Assembly (NCBI RefSeq): GCF_020447265.1
Contig: NZ_JAJADR010000006.1
Span: 1-64,000, forward strand
Origin: Hymenobacter lucidus
Lineage (GTDB): Bacteria; Bacteroidota; Bacteroidia; Cytophagales; Hymenobacteraceae
Length of the DNA: 64,000 nucleotides
Direction of reading: 5' to 3'
The notes under the pieces are model-generated. The model searched no databases, was not told the origin of the DNA, and was given only the letters and a program-made list of their open reading frames with translations. The position numbers and the translations under genes were made by a program. Every line of letters starts with the position of its first letter. Position 1 is the stretch's first letter. Positions 33,185 to 40,968 of this stretch are shown here, piece after piece.

Positions 33185-33595
33185 TTACTTGCCGCCCGAC
33201 TGCTGGGCCTGCGTTGCCATCACCATCTTCACTTTCAGCCGGTTGCCGATTTCGAGGATATCGACCAGCTTCTGCACGTTTAGCGACGAGTCGACGCGCA
33301 ACACCACGGTGGGCGCTTCGAGGCCGGCAATACGCTGCTGCAGGGCCGTTTCCAGGGTAGCAGCCGTTACGGGCTGCCGGTCGAGAAAATACAGGCCGGC
33401 GGCATCCACCGAGATGTTGATGGTTTCCTTCATGACGGCCTTGCCCGAACGGGCATTAGGCAGCATGAGCTTGATAACGTTGGGGTTGACCATGGTACTC
33501 ACGATCAAAAAGAACAGCATCAAAAAGAACATGATGTCGTTCATCGAGCTGGTCTCGACGTGCGAGGAAAGCTTACGGCGCCGGCTGAGGTCCAC
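33185..33595 (-). CDS. exbD: ExbD/TolR biopolymer transport protein
   Basis: A 136-residue proton-channel subunit. One membrane helix (NDIMFFLMLFFLIVSTMV, about residues 18-38) carries the essential Asp (SSMNDIMFF), followed by a periplasmic domain. Basic start MDLSRRRKLSSHVE is typical of Bacteroidota ExbD. It follows exbB with about 105 bases between, occupied by an inverted repeat. Confidence 0.93.
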   Translation of the reverse strand: MDLSRRRKLSSHVETSSMNDIMFFLMLFFLIVSTMVNPNVIKLMLPNARSGKAVMKETINISVDAAGLYFLDRQPVTAATLETALQQRIAGLEAPTVVLRVDSSLNVQKLVDILEIGNRLKVKMVMATQAQQSGGK

Positions 33596-33610
33596 GGTTT
33601 TGGAGTTAAT

Positions 33611-33689
33611 GAGGGTAAGAGGGTATGGGTGCGGGAGGTGGTATGGCTGGGCCCAATTACGACTGGGTACCTCCTACTCCCTTACCCTC
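33611..33689. repeat. Imperfect hairpin between exbB and exbD
   Basis: GAGGGTAAG (33611-33619) pairs with CTTACCCTC (33681-33689), and GGAGGT (33634-33639) with ACCTCC (33669-33674). The left side repeats GGGTA and the right CTCCC. Same design as the other word-built intergenic repeats. Confidence 0.55.
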
Positions 33690-33700
33690 CTAAACTGTTT

Positions 33701-34414
33701 CTAGTTGTCCTGAAGAATGTCCATGAACTCAATGGCGGAATTTTCCATGCGGAAAATCAGGCGCTCGACCATGATGCTAAGCCAATGGTAGCCCACGTGG
33801 GCAATGATGCCGACGATGAGGCCGGCGGCCGAGGTAACCATCTTGGTATACAGACCACCCGAAATCTGGGCAATACCGAAGTCGCCGGTGGTGGAAATGG
33901 CGTAGAAAATCTTGATTACCCCGATGATAGTACCCACGAAACCCAGCATGGGCGCGATACCGGCAATAATGCCCAGGATGCTGATGTTCTTTTCGAGGCG
34001 GGCAATTTCAATCTTGCCCACGTTCTCCACGCTGCTTTCAATGTCTTTCAGCGGCAGGCCGATGCGGCGAATACCTTTTTCCACCATGCGGGCCAGCGGC
34101 GAGGGGTTCTGGGCGCAGAGCATTTTGGCGCCCTGCAGGTCGCCTTTCACCATCAGCCCCCGGATACCGGCCATAAACGAGTCGGGGTTTACGGCGGCGC
34201 GGCGGATGGTCAGGTACCGCTCGATGATGATGTAGATGGAAACAAAGGACAGCAGAAAGAGCGGCACCATGATCCAGCCCCCTTTCAGGATCAGATCAAT
34301 CAGGGAAAGGTCCCCAGCGGCGGCCGCAGCATCGGCGGCCTGGTTTGCGGCAACGGCGGCGGTATCGGTGGCAGTAGTAGCGGCGGTGGTAACCTGCAAC
34401 AGGAAAGAGGTCAT
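33701..34414 (-). CDS. exbB: MotA/TolQ/ExbB proton channel protein
   Basis: A 237-residue protein with three membrane segments (about 40-65, 145-170 and 185-210) and the family core GIAPMLGFVGTIIGVIKIF. The N-terminus is unusual in having a long Ala-rich leader (TAATTATDTAAVAANQAADAA, here split as TAATTATD and AAVAANQAADAA) before the first helix. Partner of ExbD and TonB. Its ATG is one base past the SPOR gene stop, so they are translationally linked. Confidence 0.93.
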   Translation of the reverse strand: MTSFLLQVTTAATTATDTAAVAANQAADAAAAAGDLSLIDLILKGGWIMVPLFLLSFVSIYIIIERYLTIRRAAVNPDSFMAGIRGLMVKGDLQGAKMLCAQNPSPLARMVEKGIRRIGLPLKDIESSVENVGKIEIARLEKNISILGIIAGIAPMLGFVGTIIGVIKIFYAISTTGDFGIAQISGGLYTKMVTSAAGLIVGIIAHVGYHWLSIMVERLIFRMENSAIEFMDILQDN

Positions 34415-34415
34415 G

Positions 34416-35582
34416 CTAGTAATTGAGTACCCAGAGAGAAGAGCCTAAGTGCTTGCGCAGCACGGGCAGTTGTTGTTGCGCCTCGGTCTTGTTGGCGTAG
34501 TCGATGGCGGAGAGGCGGTACTTGCGGCTGCCGGGCGCGGGCAGCACGATGCGGGCATTGCGGTGCCCGTGCTTTACCAGCGCCTGCCGGCCTTTTTCGG
34601 CGTGGGCCAGCGTGGTGTAAGCCCCCACGATAACGTAGGAACGGCCGGTGCGGCCTTTAATTGTGGAGCCGCCGGGCTCGGTAGAAGCTACCGCGGGTGC
34701 GGCAGCCACCGGAGCCTTTGACTTGGCAACTGACGCTACAACGGCCGGCTTGGTTGCAGCCGGCGCTTTTACCGCGGGTTTGGCTACCACGGCTTTGCGG
34801 ACGACGGCGGCCTTTACCGGCACAACCGTTACGGGCGTGGTTTCGGGGGCCGCGGCCGGCGTGCTGGCCGGAGCGGCGTTATCCCAGTTGTCGTTGGCCA
34901 GGGCCGCCTGCTGGCGGGCTATGGGCTGCGCTACCTCCTCGGCGGGCGTGGTCAGCACGGTCGTCTGCTCACTGCCGGAGGTTAACTTCCAGCTTTCGGG
35001 CAGGTAGCCCAACTGCGAGGCGAACTGATAGTTAGCCGACAAAATCAGGCCGGTGATAACCAGGGTAGCGGCAATTCGAAACGTTTTCATCGCGCGGCGG
35101 GAACGGCTTACGGCTAAGAGTGGAGCAGCCTGCTGCCGGTCGCGGGCCAGCAGGGCATCGGTGGCCCGAATAGGGCGCGACACCAGCTCGGGCAGGCCGT
35201 AGCTGGCCATCAGCAGATTCTGGCTGCCGGTGTACTCGAAGTCGAGGCCGCGGCCGGCCGATTGGCGGAAGATGCCGATGCCGGGCAGTTCGGTGCGCTG
35301 GCTGCTTTCAAGCTCGGCCTGCAGGCGGTGCACGGCGTCGCGCACGAGCAGGCGGGCCTGGGCCGTAGTCAGGTTCAGGGAGCTGCTCAGCGCGTCCACC
35401 AGCAGCCCGTCGTTGCGGGTCAGAGCCTGGTTGAAGGCCACGCGCTTGGCCGGCGGGGCCAGCGTGTGGCGCACGGGGTGCACCTGGGCCGGGGCGTAGT
35501 CGGCAATCAGCCCCCCGAAATCGGGGATGATAACGCAGTCGTGGTCCCGGAGCAGGGTGCGGATATGGTCGGAGAGCTGCAT
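34416..35582 (-). CDS. HU-CCDC81 and SPOR domain membrane protein
   Basis: A 388-residue protein. Residues 1-115 form the Bacteroidota HU-CCDC81 pair (HDCVIIPDFGGLIADYAPA, QTLTRNDG-like ALTRNDGLLVDAL, RTELPGIGIFRQ), a histone-fold-like cytoplasmic part. One membrane helix lies near 165-185 (AATLVITGLILSANYQFAS). A Pro/Ala/Lys/Val-rich linker follows, then a C-terminal SPOR domain (RSYVIVGAYTTLAHAEKG to WVLNY) that binds denuded septal peptidoglycan. It may tie division-site wall to the exb/ton motor or to nucleoid DNA. First gene of the exb/ton operon. Confidence 0.9.
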   Translation of the reverse strand: MQLSDHIRTLLRDHDCVIIPDFGGLIADYAPAQVHPVRHTLAPPAKRVAFNQALTRNDGLLVDALSSSLNLTTAQARLLVRDAVHRLQAELESSQRTELPGIGIFRQSAGRGLDFEYTGSQNLLMASYGLPELVSRPIRATDALLARDRQQAAPLLAVSRSRRAMKTFRIAATLVITGLILSANYQFASQLGYLPESWKLTSGSEQTTVLTTPAEEVAQPIARQQAALANDNWDNAAPASTPAAAPETTPVTVVPVKAAVVRKAVVAKPAVKAPAATKPAVVASVAKSKAPVAAAPAVASTEPGGSTIKGRTGRSYVIVGAYTTLAHAEKGRQALVKHGHRNARIVLPAPGSRKYRLSAIDYANKTEAQQQLPVLRKHLGSSLWVLNY

Positions 35583-35589
35583 CGGCGGT

Positions 35590-35619
35590 AAAAGTTACGT
35601 GACGTGAGCCGGAAGCAAA
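35590..35619 (-). promoter_or_regulatory. Promoter of the SPOR-exbB-exbD-tonB operon
   Basis: On the minus strand TTTG (35619-35616), an 18-base spacer and TAACTTTT (35597-35590) match TTTG-N18-TAnnTTTG with one mismatch in the last base. It lies eight bases before the ATG, so the leader would be very short. Confidence 0.6.
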
Positions 35620-35631
35620 AGCAGCAGGTAC

Positions 35632-35697
35632 GCAAAAGACCTCCGGACCGTGTGCAACCCCTGAAGCGGGCGTTGCGGGCGACCTGGAGGCCTTTGC
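35632..35697 (-). terminator. Extended terminator hairpin after the barrel gene
   Basis: GCAAAAGACCTCC (35632-35644) pairs with GGAGGCCTTTGC (35687-35698) with one bulge, and the loop has an inner GCAAC/GTTGC stem. On the minus strand the descending arm ends in TCTTTTGC. It lies 45 bases after the barrel gene stop. Confidence 0.65.
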
Positions 35698-35741
35698 GGG
35701 TTAACAGCTGATCAGCGACTGGGGCATCAACTCAATTATGT

Positions 35742-37442
35742 TCAAAAATCATACGTTACGCCCGCCAGTACGTTGAATCCTTTCACCGGATAGTTCAGGA
35801 AACGCTCGTACTTACGGCCCAGCAGGTTATTGCCTAGAGCAAATATGGACAGATTTTCCATAATACGGTAATCGGCCCGCAAGTTGAGGTCGACAACGGT
35901 GTCGGTTGGCCGCACCACTTCGCCCACTGGCCGGCCGTTTACGAGGCGGCGCACGTAGCCCGAACCGTAGCTTGAGCTGTAGGTATACAACTCGGCACCC
36001 AGCAGGAGCTTATCGTACATATTGTAGTTACCAAAGAGCGTCGACTGGAAGGCCGGACGGTGGAAAGCTTCGGCTAGCGTGGGGGTTTTGTAGCCGTTAT
36101 AATCAGCCTTAAAACCAATGCGCACTTGCTCAGCGGCATTGTAGAGCAACTCGCCGTGGACGTTAATCAGCTGGGTGGCCTTGCGGTCATACACTAGGTC
36201 GAACTTAGTGGAGTCGCGGCGGCTGTTGTTGTAGAAGTACAGGTTCCGGTCGTTGCTGAGCGTCACCTTGGCATTGAGCGACAGAGCCCGGGCCGGCGTG
36301 GAGTTGAAGCCGAAGTAGAGCGTGGGGCCGCGGTGGGTGTCGGCCACGCGCTGGTTGGGCGCCAGCCAGGGGTTTTCGGTGGTCAGGTCGTACATCGTGA
36401 CGCGCTGCAGGCCACCGCCGAGACCGGCAAATACCACGAACTTATCCTCAGAAACGGTGTAGCCCACCCGGATAGCCGGATAGACGTTGAACTGCGGCGC
36501 GCGCCGGATGGTGTCGCCGGTGTAGCCCAGCGTGGCCCCGATGGATACGGCCAGCCGGTCCAAAGTCAGCTCGTAGGCGGGCGTGATTTGCAGGAAGGGC
36601 CGGCTTACTTTCAGCGAGTCCTTGTAGGAAATCAGCGACACGTCGCCATTGACAGCCACCCGGCTTTTCTCGCTCAGCGCGTAGCCCGAGCGCAGGGCCA
36701 CGTTGAAGTTGCTTTCCGAGGCCTGGTAGTTGTCTTTCCAGTAGTTGAAGCCCACGCCCAAATCGTACTGAAAGGGCGCGTCGGCGCTTTGGTTGCGGGC
36801 GTACACCTTCAGGGCCGCCCGGCTGAAAACCTGCTTGATGCTGTCGGCGGACGGGGCCAGGCGGCGCACCTCGCGGTTGTAGCCGTAGAAATTGTACCGC
36901 TCCCGGCCCAGGTCCACCTTGGCGCCCAGTGTCATGGGGCCGTTGTAGGTTTCGCCGCTCAAGCCCAGGCTGGTTTGGCTAGAGCCCGAGTTTTTCTTGT
37001 CCACCGGACCGTTGGCCGAGGAAATGTGGCTGAAGTCGAGGCCGTAGCTGGCCGTTTCGCTGCGGGTGTTGTGCAGGTAGGCCTTGCCGTAGAAGGTGCC
37101 GTAGTTGCCGATGGCGCCCTTAAGGTAATTACCAGTCTGTGGGGTCAGCTCTTCCTGCTGAATCGACAAGACCCGCACCGAGGGGTTGAGCCGGTCGGCG
37201 GGCAGGCGGAAATCGGGGTAGGTGTAGGTAGTTTGCCCGGTTTGCTTGGTAGGTGGGTCAATCTTGATTTTCTCGAAGTTGCGGGTGGCTTCGGGCAGCT
37301 GGTTGACCCGCTCTTTCACAATCTCGATTTCGGCGTCTTCAATCTTGCCGCCCGTTTTGCCGGTCTTCTGGGCCTGCGCCAGCACGGGCGCGGCCGCCAG
37401 CAGAACGGCTATAGGCAGCATTTTAGGGGAGCGAAGGGTCAT
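35742..37442 (-). CDS. Plugless TonB-receptor-like outer-membrane barrel
   Basis: A 566-residue protein with a signal peptide (LPIAVLLAAAPVLAQAQ). After a short charged leader (residues 25-85) it is made of alternating amphipathic strands with aromatic girdles, ending GFNVLAGVTYDF, typical of an outer-membrane barrel. The last 150 residues match the C-terminal barrel of TonB receptors (DLNLRADYRIMENLSIFALG, NNLLGRKYERFLNYPVKGF, a stretch of 39 residues split here). No plug domain and no TonB box are seen. It follows the 1071-residue TPR gene by 100 bases, so the two may form one outer-membrane assembly. Confidence 0.82.
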   Translation of the reverse strand: MTLRSPKMLPIAVLLAAAPVLAQAQKTGKTGGKIEDAEIEIVKERVNQLPEATRNFEKIKIDPPTKQTGQTTYTYPDFRLPADRLNPSVRVLSIQQEELTPQTGNYLKGAIGNYGTFYGKAYLHNTRSETASYGLDFSHISSANGPVDKKNSGSSQTSLGLSGETYNGPMTLGAKVDLGRERYNFYGYNREVRRLAPSADSIKQVFSRAALKVYARNQSADAPFQYDLGVGFNYWKDNYQASESNFNVALRSGYALSEKSRVAVNGDVSLISYKDSLKVSRPFLQITPAYELTLDRLAVSIGATLGYTGDTIRRAPQFNVYPAIRVGYTVSEDKFVVFAGLGGGLQRVTMYDLTTENPWLAPNQRVADTHRGPTLYFGFNSTPARALSLNAKVTLSNDRNLYFYNNSRRDSTKFDLVYDRKATQLINVHGELLYNAAEQVRIGFKADYNGYKTPTLAEAFHRPAFQSTLFGNYNMYDKLLLGAELYTYSSSYGSGYVRRLVNGRPVGEVVRPTDTVVDLNLRADYRIMENLSIFALGNNLLGRKYERFLNYPVKGFNVLAGVTYDF

Positions 37443-37455
37443 ATGGGTAGGTCTT

Positions 37456-37500
37456 GGGCGGCTCCGGACCAGCGGTATGGGCTGAGTCCGGAGTGCGCCC
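37456..37500. other. Intercistronic hairpin between TPR and barrel genes
   Basis: GGGCGGCTCCGGAC (37456-37469) pairs with GTCCGGAGTGCGCCC (37486-37500) with a single bulge, around 16 bases. There is no T-run on the minus strand, so it is probably an mRNA processing or stability element that sets different amounts of the two proteins. Confidence 0.65.
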
Positions 37501-37542
37501 TGGTTGACTTTCTGATTGGATTACGCAGCCGGGGCGGGCTGC

Positions 37543-40500
37543 TTACTCGGTGCCGCCGGCCGGCGTAGCCGTCGAGTCGGCGGGGGCCGCCTGGGTGGGC
37601 TGCAGGCCTTTGGTAGCCGGCGTCTTGCCCTTGGTAGTCGGCGTTTTGGGCGGGGTGCCGGTTTTGCCGGCTGGCGGGGTTTTGGTAGCGGGTGTCTTGG
37701 CGGGCGGCGTTTTGGTGCCGCCGCTGGTGCCCCCCGCCGGCTCGGCCGACAAAGCGGCCAGGCGCTGCTTGGCCCCTTCGATGACCTCGGCCACCGGGAA
37801 TTTATTCTCGATGATGGAGTTCAGCGTGGCCTTGGCCTGAAAAGCTTCGCCCTGGGCCGTGTAGATGTCGGCAATCAGCAGGAAGCCCCGGCCCTGCCAG
37901 AGCTCGTAGTTTGAGGAGTTGGTTTTGTAGGCCGCGTCCAGCGCCTCGGGGTATTTCTTCTGCTGAAACAGCACGTCGGCCAGCAGGTACTGGGCTTCGG
38001 CCCCGGTTTCGTCGGTGGCGGCGGCGGCCGTGGTCAGCTCGGGCGTGGCCAGGTCGTAGTTGGCCATCCGGTAGCTGGCTTTGCCCAAATACAGATTGGC
38101 CGCGTTGGTGGCGTTCAGCGAAGCCCCGGCTACGCTGCGCAGCTCCTCGGCCACGCGGCGGGTGCCGGCATAGTCACCGGTTTCGTAGAGGCTTTTCATC
38201 AGCCCGATGCCGGCGTTGGCCACCTCGCGCTTGTTCTGCGACACTTCCCGCAGGCGGGTGTAGTACTTGATGGCCTCGGGGTAGTTTTTGGCTTCAAACT
38301 CCAGGTCGGCCACCCGGCCCACGGCCCGGTTCACAAACTCGCTCTTGCCTTCCGTCACCACGGCCCGCATGCGGGTCAGGCCCTCGGCTTTCTTACCGGT
38401 TTTCAGGTAGGAATCGGCCAGGAAATAGCGGCCGTCGGGCGAGAGGGCATTGCTGGGGTACTGCTTCAGGTACGACTCCAGGCGGGTAATGGCCTGGGGG
38501 TACTTTTCGGCCAGGTACAAGGACTTAGCGGCCTCAAACTCGACGCTTTCAGTAGCCTTGCTCTCGGGGTTCTGCTGCTTGAACTGGGCCAGGTACTGAT
38601 CAAACTCTTCCGTTTTGCCCAAGGCCGACAGACTTTCCTGCATACTGTAGATGGCGCTGCTGGCGGCCTTGGTACGTGGGTGCTGGTCGAGCACCTGCTT
38701 GAAGTCGGCAATGGCCTTGTCGTGCTGGTTGAGGTTGGCGTAGGCCACGCCGCGCTTCTGCAGCGCCTGCGGAATCAACTGGCTGTTGGGCCGGTTGTCA
38801 ATCAGCTTGGTGAAGCCATCCACGGCGGGCTGGAAGTCGCCGGCCTCGAAGTCGAACTGAGCCTGCTGGTACACCGCGTCGTCGGCGTAGCGCGAGCTGG
38901 GCGCGGTTTTGAGCAGGGTGCTGAGCGTCTTGGTGGCCTCGTCGCGCCGGCCCATGAGGCCCAGGGTCACGCTTTTCTGGTAGTAGGCGTAGTCTTTGTC
39001 GGCCGCGTTGGCCGCAATTACCTTGTCGTACAATTCCAGGGCCTGGGCGTAGCTTTTCCCCACGTAGTAGGTATCGGCCACGCGTAGCGTCACGTCGTAG
39101 TAGTTCGGGTCGGTGGGCTTGGCAATCGGGTCGTTCAGATACGCCTGAAACTGGGTGCGGGCCGGCCCGTACTGCTGGGTGTTGTAGTAGGCGTAGCCCA
39201 GGCCATAGCGGGCTTTCTGGTCGAAGTCAGTTTCGGCGGCCGAGCCGCTGCGGGCAGTACGGGCGGCGGCGGTGTAGGCCGTAATGGCCTCGGGATACTT
39301 CTGCCCCACCGAATAGATTTCGCCCTTGAGCACCTGCGCGGCGGCCCGCAGGGCATCGTCCTGCGGGTATTTCAGCGACTTATCCACCAGCGGCAGGGCC
39401 TGGCTGTACTGGTTGTTGTTGTAGAACGTTGCAGCCTGCAGATACGTCACGCGCTGGTAGGTGGCATTCAGCTTGTTGCTCCTATCGTCGAGGCCTTCGA
39501 GGTAGTTAATGGCCTGGGTAAAGTCGCTGGAGTTGAGGAAACTCTCGCTGAGAATGTCGTCGGCCGTGGCCGCGTTTTTGGAGCGCGGAAACCGTTTGTT
39601 GAAGTCCTTCAGGGCCGCAATTACCTCCTGGGTATTGCCCAGCTCGTAGTTGATCTGGGCGTACTTGATGGTAGCGTTTTCGGTGATATTCTTGTCGAAA
39701 GCCGTTTTACGGGCCGCGTCAAACGAGTTCAGGGCCTGCTGCTTCTGGCTGGTTTTGAGGTAACTCAAGCCCAGGTGGTAGGCCGCGTTCTGGCCCAGGG
39801 AGTCACGCTGGGCAGCCACGCCCTTCAGGCTACCAATGGCGCCCTTGAAGTCGCCCATCTTGTAGTTTGAGTAGCCGATCTTGTACTGCACCTTGGGCTC
39901 GATCTTCTTGCGGCCGGCGGCGTACTTGTCGAAGTACTCGGCGGCCTGTTTGAAGTCCTGCTTCTGGTAGAAGGCGTCGCCCACGAGCAGCTGAATTTCA
40001 TCGGCGCCCTGCGGGGGCGGCGTCTGGGCCAGGGCCTTGGTGCCGTAGTCAATCAGGCCATCGAAGTTGCCCTCCTTGTAGTAAATCTGGCTCATGATGG
40101 CTGGCACCACGAGACGGTAGGCGTCGTTCTGCTCGGCCACGCCCAGGTCCTGGCGGGCGGCGGCGTAGTCGCCGGTCCGGAAGGCCAGGTAGCCCGCGTA
40201 GTAGCTGCTGGCGTAGCGGTACTCGTGGTTGCCCTGCTTGTTGCGGTCGAAAAGCAGCTTGGCCTTGTCAAACTCCTTCTGGGAGAAATAGCTGTAGGCC
40301 AGCTTAAACTCCGACTCGGCCCGCTGCTCGTTGCTCAGGTTGTCGGCCCCCACGCGCTGCAGGTAGTCGATGCTTTTGGCGTAGTCCTTCTTGTCGAAGT
40401 AGAGCTTACCGAGCTCGAAAAACGCCTGGGCGGCTTTGGGGTGGGCCGGGTTGTTGGCCGCGAAGGCCAGCACCTGCCCCTCGGCGTCGGGGTGAAACAG

Positions 40501-40758
40501 GTAGAGGCCCGACACGGCCCGGTAGTATTCCGCGTCGGTGGTCCGGTCGCGGGTTTCGCCACTGCGGCGCTGGGTCAGCTCCAGGTAGCGTTGGAAGGCC
40601 TGCTGGGCGGCGCCGAATTTGCCGCGGTCAAAGAGTTCGAGGCCTTCCTGAAAGTGTCGTTCGTCGGCGGTAAAAACCTGCGTTTGCTGGGCCGTAGCAG
40701 CCAGCGGGGCCGCGGCGCTGAGCGAGGCGGCCAGCGCAATCCGGGGAAATATCTTCAT
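37543..40758 (-). CDS. Large secreted TPR protein
   Basis: A 1071-residue protein with a signal peptide (MKIFPRIALAASLSAAAPLAATAQQ). It is built almost entirely from tetratricopeptide repeats, for example FQEGLELFDRGKFGAAQQAF, KAAQAFFELGKLYFDKKDYA and DDAVYQQAQFDFEAGDFQPA. The C-terminal 60 residues are a low-complexity Thr/Pro/Lys/Gly tail. ATG at 40758; the longer frame adds unrelated residues. Such proteins are common partners of outer-membrane machinery in Cytophagales, here probably with the barrel encoded next. TACTTTTG upstream (40811-40804) is a perfect -7 box. Confidence 0.88.
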   Translation of the reverse strand: MKIFPRIALAASLSAAAPLAATAQQTQVFTADERHFQEGLELFDRGKFGAAQQAFQRYLELTQRRSGETRDRTTDAEYYRAVSGLYLFHPDAEGQVLAFAANNPAHPKAAQAFFELGKLYFDKKDYAKSIDYLQRVGADNLSNEQRAESEFKLAYSYFSQKEFDKAKLLFDRNKQGNHEYRYASSYYAGYLAFRTGDYAAARQDLGVAEQNDAYRLVVPAIMSQIYYKEGNFDGLIDYGTKALAQTPPPQGADEIQLLVGDAFYQKQDFKQAAEYFDKYAAGRKKIEPKVQYKIGYSNYKMGDFKGAIGSLKGVAAQRDSLGQNAAYHLGLSYLKTSQKQQALNSFDAARKTAFDKNITENATIKYAQINYELGNTQEVIAALKDFNKRFPRSKNAATADDILSESFLNSSDFTQAINYLEGLDDRSNKLNATYQRVTYLQAATFYNNNQYSQALPLVDKSLKYPQDDALRAAAQVLKGEIYSVGQKYPEAITAYTAAARTARSGSAAETDFDQKARYGLGYAYYNTQQYGPARTQFQAYLNDPIAKPTDPNYYDVTLRVADTYYVGKSYAQALELYDKVIAANAADKDYAYYQKSVTLGLMGRRDEATKTLSTLLKTAPSSRYADDAVYQQAQFDFEAGDFQPAVDGFTKLIDNRPNSQLIPQALQKRGVAYANLNQHDKAIADFKQVLDQHPRTKAASSAIYSMQESLSALGKTEEFDQYLAQFKQQNPESKATESVEFEAAKSLYLAEKYPQAITRLESYLKQYPSNALSPDGRYFLADSYLKTGKKAEGLTRMRAVVTEGKSEFVNRAVGRVADLEFEAKNYPEAIKYYTRLREVSQNKREVANAGIGLMKSLYETGDYAGTRRVAEELRSVAGASLNATNAANLYLGKASYRMANYDLATPELTTAAAATDETGAEAQYLLADVLFQQKKYPEALDAAYKTNSSNYELWQGRGFLLIADIYTAQGEAFQAKATLNSIIENKFPVAEVIEGAKQRLAALSAEPAGGTSGGTKTPPAKTPATKTPPAGKTGTPPKTPTTKGKTPATKGLQPTQAAPADSTATPAGGTE

Positions 40759-40803
40759 TAACGGGGCGTTACGGGAAAAGGGCGCTGCCGGCCCGGTACT
40801 GGC

Positions 40804-40811
40804 CAAAAGTA
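40804..40811 (-). promoter_or_regulatory. TAnnTTTG promoter box for the TPR/barrel operon
   Basis: The minus strand reads TACTTTTG, an exact -7 element, 45 bases before the ATG at 40758. The -33 region is T-rich but has no clear TTTG. Confidence 0.5.
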
Positions 40812-40968
40812 GCGAAAAAACGCAATGGGTTGCTTTCTTTCTGCCTTTCAGGCTAGGGTAACGTACCGCACGGCCGGTTTGGTGTGAGCCGGCCCAATGC
40901 CGGCTTTCCCGATTCGCCCGACCGGCGTTAAGCCGCCCGGGAAAAAAGAACTGGGTTGAGCGGGAAGC

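Noticed and set aside
40887..40905. Stem AGCCGGC/GCCGGCT after the kai kinase gene as its terminator
   Set aside because: The T residues follow on the plus strand only, whereas the kinase gene is on the minus strand.
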